Of a DNA stretch of 34,722 nt, positions 23,548 to 30,336 are shown piece after piece. Source of the DNA: Pseudomonas sp. KK4 (GTDB taxonomy: Bacteria > Pseudomonadota > Gammaproteobacteria > Pseudomonadales > Pseudomonadaceae); NCBI RefSeq assembly GCF_001984065.1, contig NZ_LYVP01000056.1, positions 1 through 34,722 of the forward strand, given 5' to 3'. Below the pieces are notes generated by a model, which saw only the letters and a list, made by a program, of their open reading frames with translations, was not told the origin of the DNA and ran no database searches. The translations under genes were made by a program, and so were the position numbers. Position 1 is the stretch's first letter. The number at the start of each line of letters is the position of its first letter.

Positions 23548-24189
23548 TCAGTAGGTGATCTGCACCGTGGCGTGCCCGTCGATGGGCAGTTCGTCGAGCA
23601 GGGTCAGATCGCTGGCCGGGGCAATGATGGTGAACGCGCGCAGGCGGGCGCTCAGGTGCTGCAAGGCGATGGGCGTGCGCGGATCGGCCGGGGCGGCAAA
23701 CGCGGTCCAGCCGGCGTGGCCCAGGTACGACGAAGGCCCCCAACTGGAGCCGTTATCGCGCGACATGATGGTCACCACGGTGTTGCCATCGGCTTGCGGC
23801 TCGAAGATCCCGAACCCCACGCTGCCCAGCTTCTGATCGTCGTTGACCGTGCCCAGGCCGTGGTAATTGGGGTTGACGGCTGAGGTGCCGGCACGGTTGT
23901 CGAGGGTGGTCAGGGTGAAATGAGTCGGGCCTTCACAGTCGACCTGCAGTTGCAGTTCGCCGGTGGGCAGGCGGGTGGGCAAGGTCTGATCGAGATCCTT
24001 GGAGGTCAGCTTGCCGTGATCGACGATACCGCCGTCCGACAGCGACGGTGTGCAGGAACTCGGCGTGATGGTGCCGGTGACGCTCAGGTCGGTGCTGCTG
24101 GCGGCCATCGCTGCGGATGTACAGGCCAGCAGAACAGTGGTTGAGAGAGCGAGAGCGCATCTTTCCATGATGGGTCGTTCTTTGTTCAT
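23548..24189 (-). CDS. DUF1120-family putative fimbrial subunit (first gene of the minus-strand operon)
   Basis: The 213-residue product from ATG 24189 has a signal region ending TSAAMA, mature start ASSTDLSVTGTITPSSC, second Cys in LQVDCEGP, LDNRAGTS, SSWGPSSY, and the end DGHATVQITY. Unlike its paralogues it stops right at Tyr, so Tyr is last rather than penultimate. ATG 24168 is an alternative start with a tidier signal peptide. With ATG 24189 the distance from the shared promoter element is 88 bases, exactly as for the plus-strand subunit at 25349. It probably receives the most transcript of the operon. Confidence 0.82.
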   Translation of the reverse strand: MNKERPIMERCALALSTTVLLACTSAAMAASSTDLSVTGTITPSSCTPSLSDGGIVDHGKLTSKDLDQTLPTRLPTGELQLQVDCEGPTHFTLTTLDNRAGTSAVNPNYHGLGTVNDDQKLGSVGFGIFEPQADGNTVVTIMSRDNGSSWGPSSYLGHAGWTAFAAPADPRTPIALQHLSARLRAFTIIAPASDLTLLDELPIDGHATVQITY

Positions 24190-24246
24190 GTATTCGCTTT
24201 TCCTTGAACGAAGTGGATTGGAACTCGCCCTTTGCGAGCAGGGCGC

Positions 24247-24290
24247 AATCTATCGATCGAGGTAACAGGGGGGAATGCAACTAATACGAA
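24247..24290 (-). promoter_or_regulatory. Promoter and activator element of the minus-strand fimbrial operon
   Basis: On the minus strand TTCGTATTAGTTG (24290-24278) is followed, 25 bases after its end, by the -10-like hexamer TAGATT. There is no good -35, which fits dependence on an activator bound at the element. The same layout occurs at 25248-25291. Confidence 0.6.
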
Positions 24291-24331
24291 AACGAGTGAC
24301 CGTATGTGGGAAAGTGCCCGTTTAACTACAG

Positions 24332-24344
24332 TTTGTATTGGTTG
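24332..24344 (+). promoter_or_regulatory. Imperfect third copy of the fimbrial promoter element
   Basis: TTTGTATTGGTTG differs at two of thirteen positions from the exact pair and points toward the response regulator gene, 199 bases before its start. The -10 seen in the other two promoters is not kept at the same distance. Possible autoregulation. Confidence 0.4.
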
Positions 24345-24543
24345 AAGGCGACGTCTGTAGTCCCTTTATGTGGTCCATTTGATATATGAAATGTAGGGCG
24401 CTTCTTGTTGTTCTATAGGACAAAGAGCAGACCCCCGAATACATTGGTCGAGGCATTTTTGGGGGCCGGATTGGTCGTTGTGATGGCAAGTAGATGGCGC
24501 TATTTTTCGCCCATTCCAGTCATCCAACAGGATTAATCCGACA

Positions 24544-25176
24544 ATGCAGGTAATCATTGCTGACGACCATCCCGTCGTTCGTATCGGTATGCGGATGCTC
24601 ATCGACCTGAGCGGCACCTGTGAAATCGTGGGCGAAGCCGAGGGGCCCGACAGCCTGCTGAGCCTTCTATCAACGACACCGTGCGATCTGCTGATCACCG
24701 ATTTCTGCATGCCCGGCAACGTGCAGGCCGATGGCTTGAAGATGCTCGACAGGGTGCGACGACTTTATCCACAGACCTCGATCATCCTGGTGACGATGCT
24801 CGCCAACGTCATGACGCTCAGGGCGGCCCTGGCCCAGGGGGTAATGGCGATCATCGCCAAGGACGGCTCGGCCAAGGAATTACCCATGGCCGTCAAGGCC
24901 GTGCGTGAAGGGCGACGCTTTGTCAGCGAGTCCTTGCGTGCATCGTTGGCGTTGGCGGATGCCGAGGCTCGGTCGGGCATTCCATCGCTGTCGGCCAAGG
25001 AGCATGAGGTGGTGAGAATGCTCGCCAGCGGCATGACCGTCAGCGAGATTGCCGACCATTTCAAACGCAGCGTATCGACCATCAGCAAACAGAAAATCAT
25101 GGCCATGCAGCGGTTGGGGATATCCACGGATGTGGACCTGTTTGCGTATGCTCGGGAGAGTGGGATGGTGCACTAG
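24544..25176 (+). CDS. RcsB-like response regulator (NarL/FixJ class), orphan
   Basis: The 210-residue product is a two-domain response regulator. The receiver has the acidic pair Asp7-Asp8, phosphoacceptor Asp53 in LLITDFCMPG, Thr84 and Lys106. The C-terminal LuxR-type HTH (about 148-200) reads LSAKEHEVVRMLASGMTVSE and later KRSVSTISKQKIMAMQRLG. The wording LITD-x2-MPG, DG, TISxQK and MxxLG is closest to RcsB, and P. aeruginosa fimbrial regulators RocA1 and RcsB are of this kind. No histidine kinase gene is nearby. Placed between the two divergent pilin promoters, it is the obvious candidate to bind their shared element; that is inference. Confidence 0.9.
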   Translation: MQVIIADDHPVVRIGMRMLIDLSGTCEIVGEAEGPDSLLSLLSTTPCDLLITDFCMPGNVQADGLKMLDRVRRLYPQTSIILVTMLANVMTLRAALAQGVMAIIAKDGSAKELPMAVKAVREGRRFVSESLRASLALADAEARSGIPSLSAKEHEVVRMLASGMTVSEIADHFKRSVSTISKQKIMAMQRLGISTDVDLFAYARESGMVH

Positions 25177-25247
25177 GTGCGTGTGGCCGGTTTGATGCGC
25201 ACTGTGGGTTTTTCCAACTTTTCAGATAACAGCCGCGGCAGGGCATA

Positions 25248-25291
25248 TTCGTATTAGTTGTATTTCTTGGTGTTTTTCGCAGCCTTAGTAT
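25248..25291 (+). promoter_or_regulatory. Promoter and activator element of the plus-strand DUF1120 gene
   Basis: TTCGTATTAGTTG (25248-25260) is followed 25 bases later by TAGTAT (25286-25291). Spacing, -10 position and the following ATTGCG block mirror the minus-strand promoter at 24247-24290. The element ends 88 bases before the ATG. Confidence 0.6.
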
Positions 25292-25348
25292 TGCGGGACC
25301 GAAAAGGAGGTCGGCAACTTAAACCAAGTGTCAAATGGAACTTAAAAA

Positions 25349-25981
25349 ATGACCAAGACTTCAAGCTATATCGCTGCGGCCCTCTTTTTTGCCGGTGTAT
25401 CGAATGTCAATGCCGCTTCCAGTGTGGACCTGAGCGTTACGGGTTCTATTACGCCTGCGGCGTGCATGCCGCTGTTGTCCAATAATGGCGTCGTTGATTA
25501 CGGGAAGATTTCAGTCAAGGATCTGGGCCCTAATGCTACACCGATGCCGCCCGTGACTTTGCAAGTAAGCGTCAACTGTGATGCCGCTACTTTCTTCGCA
25601 ATCAATATCAAGGACAACCGAGAAAACACTGTCGGTGGGATCAACCCCAGCCGATCATATTTCGGCCTGGGCCTGGGTGAGAACGACCACAAGATCGGCT
25701 GGTACATGTTGAAAATGAACAATGCACTGGCTGACGGTGCGGTGCTGCCCATGGTGGAGTCGGTCAACGGCCATACCTGGTTCCCTGCGTCTTCGAACAC
25801 AGTCTGGCAGCCCGGCTGGATGAGGTCTGTCACCGGTCCAGGCAGCCCGGACTACGCGCCGGTTTCGATGCAGACCTTTGTGGCCGATCTTCAGGTGTCA
25901 TCGACGATCTACAAGCCGAAGGAGCTGTCCGAAGAAATGCCAATCGATGGCAGCGCGACCCTGGACATCGTCTACCTCTGA
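25349..25981 (+). CDS. DUF1120-family putative fimbrial subunit, separate plus-strand gene
   Basis: The 210-residue product has signal peptide MTKTSSYIAAALFFAGVSNVNA, mature start ASSVDLSVTGSITPAAC, NNGVVDYGKISVKDL, second Cys in VSVNCDAA, KDNRENT, HTWFPASS, and the end DGSATLDIVYL with penultimate Tyr. It is thus a full single-domain DUF1120 subunit, but it lies apart from the operon, behind the response regulator and under its own copy of the shared promoter. Its first half looks less GC-rich than the other subunits. Independent expression could let it serve as a major, alternative or terminating subunit. A diverged REP pair follows the stop. Confidence 0.84.
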   Translation: MTKTSSYIAAALFFAGVSNVNAASSVDLSVTGSITPAACMPLLSNNGVVDYGKISVKDLGPNATPMPPVTLQVSVNCDAATFFAINIKDNRENTVGGINPSRSYFGLGLGENDHKIGWYMLKMNNALADGAVLPMVESVNGHTWFPASSNTVWQPGWMRSVTGPGSPDYAPVSMQTFVADLQVSSTIYKPKELSEEMPIDGSATLDIVYL

Positions 25982-25994
25982 GCCTGCAACACAC

Positions 25995-26096
25995 CTGTAG
26001 GAGCGAGCTCGCTCGCGATGGACTGGAGGACGCCGCGGGGCATCAGGCACCCAGCGCCATCGTTGGCGACCATCGCGAGCAAGCTCGCTCCTACAG
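25995..26096. repeat. Inverted REP pair, GCGAGCTCGCTCC family
   Basis: CTGTAGGAGCGAGCTCGCTC... at 25995-26020 pairs with the complement at 26071-26096 with one mismatch. It starts 14 bases after the plus-strand pilin stop and may end its transcript. Confidence 0.88.
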
Positions 26097-26189
26097 CGGT
26101 GCCATCATTTTTACAGTGAATGGCCATGGTCATTCCCCCACTCGCAGACTATCGTGCTGACCTACCCACGACATTCCCGGAGCCTGCCC

Positions 26190-26660
26190 ATGAGCGATGC
26201 CCACGACGCCCTGATCACCCGCTTCTATCAGGCGTTCCAGCGTCTGGATGCCGAGGCGATGAGCGCCTGCTACACCGATGATGTGGTGTTCAGTGATCCG
26301 GCGTTCGGCGAGCTGCGCGGACGCGATGCCGGCGACATGTGGCGCATGCTCACCACCCGTGCCAAGGACTTCTCCCTGACCTTCGACAACGTGCACAGCG
26401 ATGAGCGCAGCGGCGGTGCGCACTGGGTGGCGACCTACCTGTTCAGCCAGACCGGCAACGTGGTGGTCAACGACATTCAGGCGCGCTTCGTGTTTCGCGA
26501 CGGCAAGATCTGCGAGCATCACGACCGCTTCGATCTGTGGGCCTGGTCGCGTCAGGCGCTGGGCTTCAAGGGGCTGCTGCTGGGTTGGACACCGCTGGTG
26601 CGCAACGCCGTGCGCGCCCAGGCGTTGAAGGGGCTGAAGGCATTTCAGGCCGGTCGCTGA
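26190..26660 (+). CDS. NTF2-like/SnoaL-fold protein of unknown function
   Basis: The ATG at 26190 gives 156 residues; an upstream reading from 26154 lacks support. The pattern ALITRFYQAFQRLDAEAMSA, CYTDDVVFSDPAFGELRGRD and the later DGKICEHHDRFDLW is the usual layout of the NTF2-like superfamily (SnoaL, ketosteroid isomerase, limonene epoxide hydrolase relatives): a helix, a cone-shaped beta sheet and a hydrophobic pocket. No catalytic set specific to one enzyme is recognised, so the substrate stays open. No signal peptide. The C-terminal helix extends some 30 residues beyond the core. A GIY-YIG gene follows 40 bases later. Confidence 0.8.
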   Translation: MSDAHDALITRFYQAFQRLDAEAMSACYTDDVVFSDPAFGELRGRDAGDMWRMLTTRAKDFSLTFDNVHSDERSGGAHWVATYLFSQTGNVVVNDIQARFVFRDGKICEHHDRFDLWAWSRQALGFKGLLLGWTPLVRNAVRAQALKGLKAFQAGR

Positions 26661-26700
26661 TAAGATCGCGGCTTGTTTTCTTCCAAGCCTTGATCGTCAC

Positions 26701-27009
26701 GTGAGCAGCTCCAGCGAATCCTCCATCGTTGCCGTCGAACCTTTGCCAGTCAGCAAACAGTGGTTCGTCTACCTCGTGCGCGCCGCCAACGGTTCGCTTT
26801 ACTGCGGCATCAGCGACGACCCAGTGCGGCGTTTCGCCAAGCACCAGAGCGGCAAGGGTGCGCGCTTCTTCCTCTCAAGCCCGGCCATGGCCCTGGTCTA
26901 CACCGAAGCCTGCCGCGACAAAAGCGATGCGCTGCGCCAGGAGCGGCTGATCAAGAAACTGCGCAAGAGCGCCAAGGAATGCCTGGTGGCGTCTTATCAA
27001 CCTGACTGA
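26701..27009 (+). CDS. GIY-YIG domain protein (UPF0213/YhbQ-like)
   Basis: A small 102-residue protein made almost wholly of one GIY-YIG nuclease-type domain. WFVYLVRAANGSLYCGIS holds the two motif strands (here VYL and YCG), followed by the catalytic-type Arg in DDPVRRFAKHQSGKGARF and the Glu in ALRQERLIKKLRK. This is the YhbQ/UPF0213 layout, linked in E. coli to nucleic-acid cleavage though with an unclear biological role. The start is GTG at 26701, with about 20 residues of leader before the domain. It probably shares a transcript with the NTF2-like gene. Confidence 0.85.
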   Translation: MSSSSESSIVAVEPLPVSKQWFVYLVRAANGSLYCGISDDPVRRFAKHQSGKGARFFLSSPAMALVYTEACRDKSDALRQERLIKKLRKSAKECLVASYQPD

Positions 27010-27093
27010 TCGGTTCCCATCAGGCAGATCCGTAGGCTGCCAACTGATTGCGCGTTAAGCTGCAGACTCCTTTCAAGTGCGGCGGAGCCGAGC

Positions 27094-28029
27094 ATGTCCG
27101 AGTTGATCCTGCATCATTACCCGACGTCCCCATTTGCCGAAAAAGCGCGCTTGCTGCTGGGTTTCAAGGGGCTGTCCTGGCGCTCGGTAAAAATCTCGCC
27201 GGTGATGCCCAAGCCTGATCTCACCGCGTTGACCGGTGGCTACCGCAAGACGCCGATCTTGCAGATTGGCGCGGATATCTATTGCGATACCGCGTTGATT
27301 GCCCGACGACTGGAGCAGGAAAAAGCCCTGCCGGCGTTCTTCCCCGAAGGCCAGGAAATGATCGTCGCCGCCTTCGCCGCGTGGGTCGATTCGGTGGTGT
27401 TCCAGCACGCGGTCAGCCTAGTGTTCCAACCGGAATCGGTCGCCGTGCGTTTTGGCAGTCTGCCCCCTGAAGCGATCAAGGCGTTCCTGGCTGATCGCGC
27501 CGGGTTGTTCAGCGGTGGCAGCGCGACTCGACTCTCGGCCGAGCAGGCCAGGCATCAATGGCCAACGATCATGGCGCGACTCGAACAGCAATTGCAGCGA
27601 GAGCAAGGCGACTACCTGTTTGGCGAGCCGTCGGTGGCCGACTTCTCACTGGCCCATTGCCTGTGGTTCCTCAAGGCAACGCCGGTGACTTCACCGCTTG
27701 TGGATAACTACCCGGCGGTGTCCGCCTGGTTGACGCGGGTGTTGGGTTTTGGCCATGGTGCGGCGAGCGAGATGACCTCCGAACAAGCGCTGGAAGTGGC
27801 GCGCAACGCCACGCCAGCCGCCTTGCCCGACGAGCAGTTCGAAGAGCCGAACGGGTTGGAGGTGGGCCAGCAGGTGATCATCGCCGCAACGGATTACGGA
27901 GTGGATCCAGTGGCGGGGGCGTTGTTGTTTGCCGGCCGTGAAGAATTGATTCTGCGCCGTGAGGACGAGCGTGGCGGTGTGGTGCATGTGCACTTCCCGC
28001 GGTTCGGCTTCCGCATCGAAGCGCGCTGA
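27094..28029 (+). CDS. Glutathione S-transferase-like protein with extra C-terminal domain
   Basis: The 311-residue product starts with a thioredoxin-fold GST N-terminal domain (LILHHYPTSPFAEKARLLLG; the cis-Pro region in KTPILQIG; the Ser/Asp site as YCDTALIARRLE). A helical GST C-terminal domain runs to about residue 220, with VADFSLAHCLWFL as the typical hydrophobic-core helix. Beyond it a segment of about 70 residues (LEVGQQVIIAATDYGVDPVAGALL and on to GFRIEAR) is not part of the standard GST fold and looks beta-rich. The protein is therefore longer than common 200-220 residue GSTs. Substrate unknown. Confidence 0.85.
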   Translation: MSELILHHYPTSPFAEKARLLLGFKGLSWRSVKISPVMPKPDLTALTGGYRKTPILQIGADIYCDTALIARRLEQEKALPAFFPEGQEMIVAAFAAWVDSVVFQHAVSLVFQPESVAVRFGSLPPEAIKAFLADRAGLFSGGSATRLSAEQARHQWPTIMARLEQQLQREQGDYLFGEPSVADFSLAHCLWFLKATPVTSPLVDNYPAVSAWLTRVLGFGHGAASEMTSEQALEVARNATPAALPDEQFEEPNGLEVGQQVIIAATDYGVDPVAGALLFAGREELILRREDERGGVVHVHFPRFGFRIEAR

Positions 28030-28049
28030 TCCACCCGAACACACACAAC

Positions 28050-28085
28050 CCCTGTGGCGAGGGAGCAAGCTCCCTCGCCACAGGG
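28050..28085. repeat. Single palindrome, GTGGCGAGGGAGC family
   Basis: Perfect 17-base arms surround a two-base centre. This common P. fluorescens-group repeat lies between the convergent GST-like and glutaredoxin genes and may act as a two-way terminator. Confidence 0.88.
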
Positions 28086-28105
28086 ATGGCTGCAAGTCTG
28101 AGGAA

Positions 28106-28456
28106 TTACTTCAACGCCGCCAGAATCCCATCCGGGTCATACCCGCGAATCAACGTTCCGTTCACCACGATGAACGGAATCCCCGCACCGCCCAGCGCCT
28201 GATACGCCTTGCGCGCCTCGGCGTCTTTCTCGATATCGAATGCCTGGTACGGAATGCCTTTCTGATCGAGAAAGCGCCGGGTCTGCTTGCAGTAGCCACA
28301 CCACTCAGTGGCGTACAGCACAACCTTGGCCGTGGCCCGGGTCTGCTCGGACACCACCTGCGAGGGGTTGAACACCCGCTCGATCTTGCCCCAGTTCTGA
28401 TAAACCACGACCACCAGCAGGATCAGCAGGCATTTCTTCAGCACGCCGCCCAGCAT
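28106..28456 (-). CDS. Membrane-anchored glutaredoxin-family protein
   Basis: The 116-residue product has an N-terminal hydrophobic segment (residues 8-19, KCLLILLVVVVY) followed by a glutaredoxin/thioredoxin domain. The redox motif is Cys53-Gly-Tyr-Cys56 in TEWCGYCKQT; the cis-Pro lies in GGAGIPFIVVNG, and GYD closes the site. It probably sits on the inner membrane with the redox domain in either compartment; the uncleaved helix makes the topology uncertain. Its start overlaps the ndpA stop by one base (TGATG), so translation is coupled. Possible role: thiol-disulfide exchange or deglutathionylation. Confidence 0.87.
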   Translation of the reverse strand: MLGGVLKKCLLILLVVVVYQNWGKIERVFNPSQVVSEQTRATAKVVLYATEWCGYCKQTRRFLDQKGIPYQAFDIEKDAEARKAYQALGGAGIPFIVVNGTLIRGYDPDGILAALK

Positions 28457-29460
28457 CAGTTGCGGCGCTTGAGCTGGTCGGTGAGGGAGGTCGGCAGGCC
28501 CTTGATGATCAGGGTGCCGGCTTCTTCGTCGTACTCGATCTTCGAGCCCAGCAGATGCGCTTCAAAACTGATGGACAAGCCTTCAGCGCGGCCGGTGAAG
28601 CGGCGGAACTGGTTCAAGGTACGTTTATCGGCCGGGATCTCCGGCGACAGGCCGTAGTCCTTGTTGCGGATGTGATCGTAGAAGGCCTTCGGGCGATCCT
28701 CGTCGATCAGTTCCGACAACTCTTCCAGGCCCATGGGCTCGCCGAGCTTGGCCTGGCTGCTGGCGTAATCCACCAGGGTCTTGGTTTTCTCGCGGGCGGA
28801 GTCTTCCGGCAAGTCTTCGCTTTCGACGAAATCGCTGAAGGCCTTGAGCAGGGTGCGGGTTTCCCCTGGACCGTCGACGCCTTCCTGGCAGCCGATGAAG
28901 TCGCGGAAATACTCCGAGACCTTCTTGCCGTTCTTGCCCTTGATGAAGGAAATGTATTGCTTGGATTGCTTGTTGTTCTGCCACTCCGACACGTTGATGC
29001 GCGCTGCCAGGTGCAACTGGCCGAGGTCCAGGTGACGGGACGGGGTCACGTCCAGTTCCTCGGTCACCGCCACGCCTTCGCTGTGGTGCAGCAGGGCGAT
29101 GGCCAGGTAGTCGGTCATCCCTTGCTGGTAGTGGGCGAACAATACGTGGCCGCCTACGGACAGATTGGACTCTTCCATCAGCTTTTGCAGATGCTCGACC
29201 GCCACCCGGCTGAACGCGGTGAAGTCCTGGCCGCCCTCGAGGTATTCCTTCAGCCAGCCGCTGAAAGGGAAGGCGCCAGACTCCGGATGAAACAGGCCCC
29301 AGGCTTTGCCCTGTTTGGCGTTGTAGCTTTCATTGAGGTCGGCAAGCATGTTCTCGATGGCGGCGGACTCGGCCAGTTCGGAGTCGCGAGCGTGGAGAAC
29401 TGCGGGTGTGCCGTCGGGTTTTTTGTCGATCAGGTGGACGATGCAATGACGGATCGGCAT
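28456..29460 (-). CDS. ndpA: Nucleoid-associated protein NdpA/YejK
   Basis: At 334 residues this matches the length of E. coli YejK (335), an abundant nucleoid-bound protein that interacts with topoisomerases. The opening PIRHCIVHLIDKKPDGTPA and the C-terminal part (LSPEIPADKRTLNQFRRFTG, GLSISFEAHLLGSKIEYD, GTLIIKGLP) are characteristic. It is transcribed away from hupN, the gene of another nucleoid protein, with 394 bases between them, and is coupled to the small glutaredoxin gene. No signal peptide; cytoplasmic. Confidence 0.92.
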   Translation of the reverse strand: MPIRHCIVHLIDKKPDGTPAVLHARDSELAESAAIENMLADLNESYNAKQGKAWGLFHPESGAFPFSGWLKEYLEGGQDFTAFSRVAVEHLQKLMEESNLSVGGHVLFAHYQQGMTDYLAIALLHHSEGVAVTEELDVTPSRHLDLGQLHLAARINVSEWQNNKQSKQYISFIKGKNGKKVSEYFRDFIGCQEGVDGPGETRTLLKAFSDFVESEDLPEDSAREKTKTLVDYASSQAKLGEPMGLEELSELIDEDRPKAFYDHIRNKDYGLSPEIPADKRTLNQFRRFTGRAEGLSISFEAHLLGSKIEYDEEAGTLIIKGLPTSLTDQLKRRN

Positions 29461-29854
29461 GGGCTTCTCGGCTGATGGAAGACGGGAGGGCGCGCTCCCC
29501 GAAAAAGCGCTCAGTGTACCGCAACCACTGCTTTTGGCGCGTGGCGAAGGGCAATTGCACGGCGACCGGCGGCGCTTATGCGTTTTTTTGCCGATTTAGA
29601 GCAATAAAGCTGACCAAATGGGTAGCTAGAGGCGGATATTTCCCCGCCTCTGTGCTAGTTTTGCCCGGTCTTGCGCGAAGTCACTGCGTTAAGCGTGCAG
29701 TCAGCAAATGTCAGGTCGAACCAAACCCTGATTTCGGCATCTATAACCCGACCCGTCGCGGTTATCGCCGAGGGTGCCAGATCCAGAAGATCGGGCTCGA
29801 TGGCTGACACTGCACTCTGCAATCCATATGAATTTGATAGGGAAGGAACACTAC
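29461..29854. other. 394-base region between ndpA and hupN
   Basis: This divergent gap should carry promoters for both genes. A hairpin AGAGGCGG/CCGCCTCT is at 29628-29651, and a -10-like TATAAC at 29742-29747 points toward hupN, without a good -35. An open plus-strand frame through this area has no signal, domain or ribosome site and is not called. Confidence 0.45.
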
Positions 29855-30136
29855 ATGGCTCTTACTAAAGACCAACTGATCGCCGACATCGCTGAAGCTA
29901 TCGACGCGCCAAAAACCACCGCGCGTAACGCTCTGGACCAACTGGGCCAAATCGTTGCAGATCAGCTGGAAAACGGCGGCGAAATCACTCTGCCAGGTAT
30001 CGGCAAACTGAAAGTGACTGAGCGTCCTGCCCGCACCGGCCGTAACCCTTCGACTGGCGCTGCCATCGAAATCCCTGCCAAGAAAGTGATCAAGCTGGTT
30101 GTGGCCAAAGGCCTGACCGACGCTGTGAACAAGTAA
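29855..30136 (+). CDS. hupN: HU-family DNA-binding protein (HupN-like)
   Basis: HU is a small dimeric protein that bends and compacts DNA. The ATG at 29855 gives 93 residues with the full HU fold: helical base ALTKDQLIADIAEAI and the beta arm with the Pro tip, in RPARTGRNPSTGAAIEIPA. GGAAGGAA precedes the start. Position next to rlmF and valS matches the gene order I recall for P. putida hupN, one of three HU genes there (hupA, hupB, hupN); hence the symbol, which is less certain than the family. A strong terminator follows. Confidence 0.9.
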   Translation: MALTKDQLIADIAEAIDAPKTTARNALDQLGQIVADQLENGGEITLPGIGKLKVTERPARTGRNPSTGAAIEIPAKKVIKLVVAKGLTDAVNK

Positions 30137-30147
30137 GACGCAGCGAT

Positions 30148-30187
30148 AAAAAACCGTGCACCGGAGCGATCCGGGCACGGTTTTTTT
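30148..30187 (+). terminator. Rho-independent terminator of hupN
   Basis: AAAACCGTGC-A-CCGGA and TCCGG-GCACGG form a long stem with one bulged base and a four-base loop, followed by seven T residues, 11 bases after the stop. Confidence 0.93.
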
Positions 30188-30220
30188 GTGGGCGCGATTT
30201 GTCACAAACACCGTTGTACC

Positions 30221-30313
30221 CATGTGGGAGCGGGCTTGCTCGCTAAGGCGGTGTGTCAGTCGACTTCATTGGTGACTGATACACCGCCTTCGCGAGCAAG
30301 CCCGCTCCCACAT
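30221..30313. repeat. Long inverted REP pair between hupN and rlmF
   Basis: Arms of 40 bases (30221-30260 and 30274-30313) match with two mismatches around a 13-base centre. Beyond the GAGCAAGCCCGCTCC core, the inner GCGGTGT-TCAGT parts also pair, so the whole block can extrude as one hairpin. Confidence 0.92.
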
Positions 30314-30336
30314 GGTTGACCGCGTTTGGCAGTGAC

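Larger units (their letters stand above)
24190..24543. other. 354-base divergent control region of the fimbrial locus
   Basis: The region lies between the first minus-strand pilin gene and the plus-strand response regulator. It holds the minus-strand element TTCGTATTAGTTG (24278-24290 on the complement), its -10 TAGATT (24247-24252), and a plus-strand 11/13 copy TTTGTATTGGTTG at 24332-24344. It is visibly more AT-rich than its neighbours. No gene is credible here. Confidence 0.65.

Noticed and set aside
15510..25981. Horizontally acquired island with integrase
   Set aside because: No integrase, transposase, tRNA gene or direct-repeat boundary was seen around the fimbrial locus; acquisition remains possible but is not shown here.
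29406..29807. A 133-codon plus-strand gene between ndpA and hupN
   Set aside because: It starts inside ndpA on the opposite strand, has mixed low-quality sequence with no domain, and overlaps the expected hupN promoter region.
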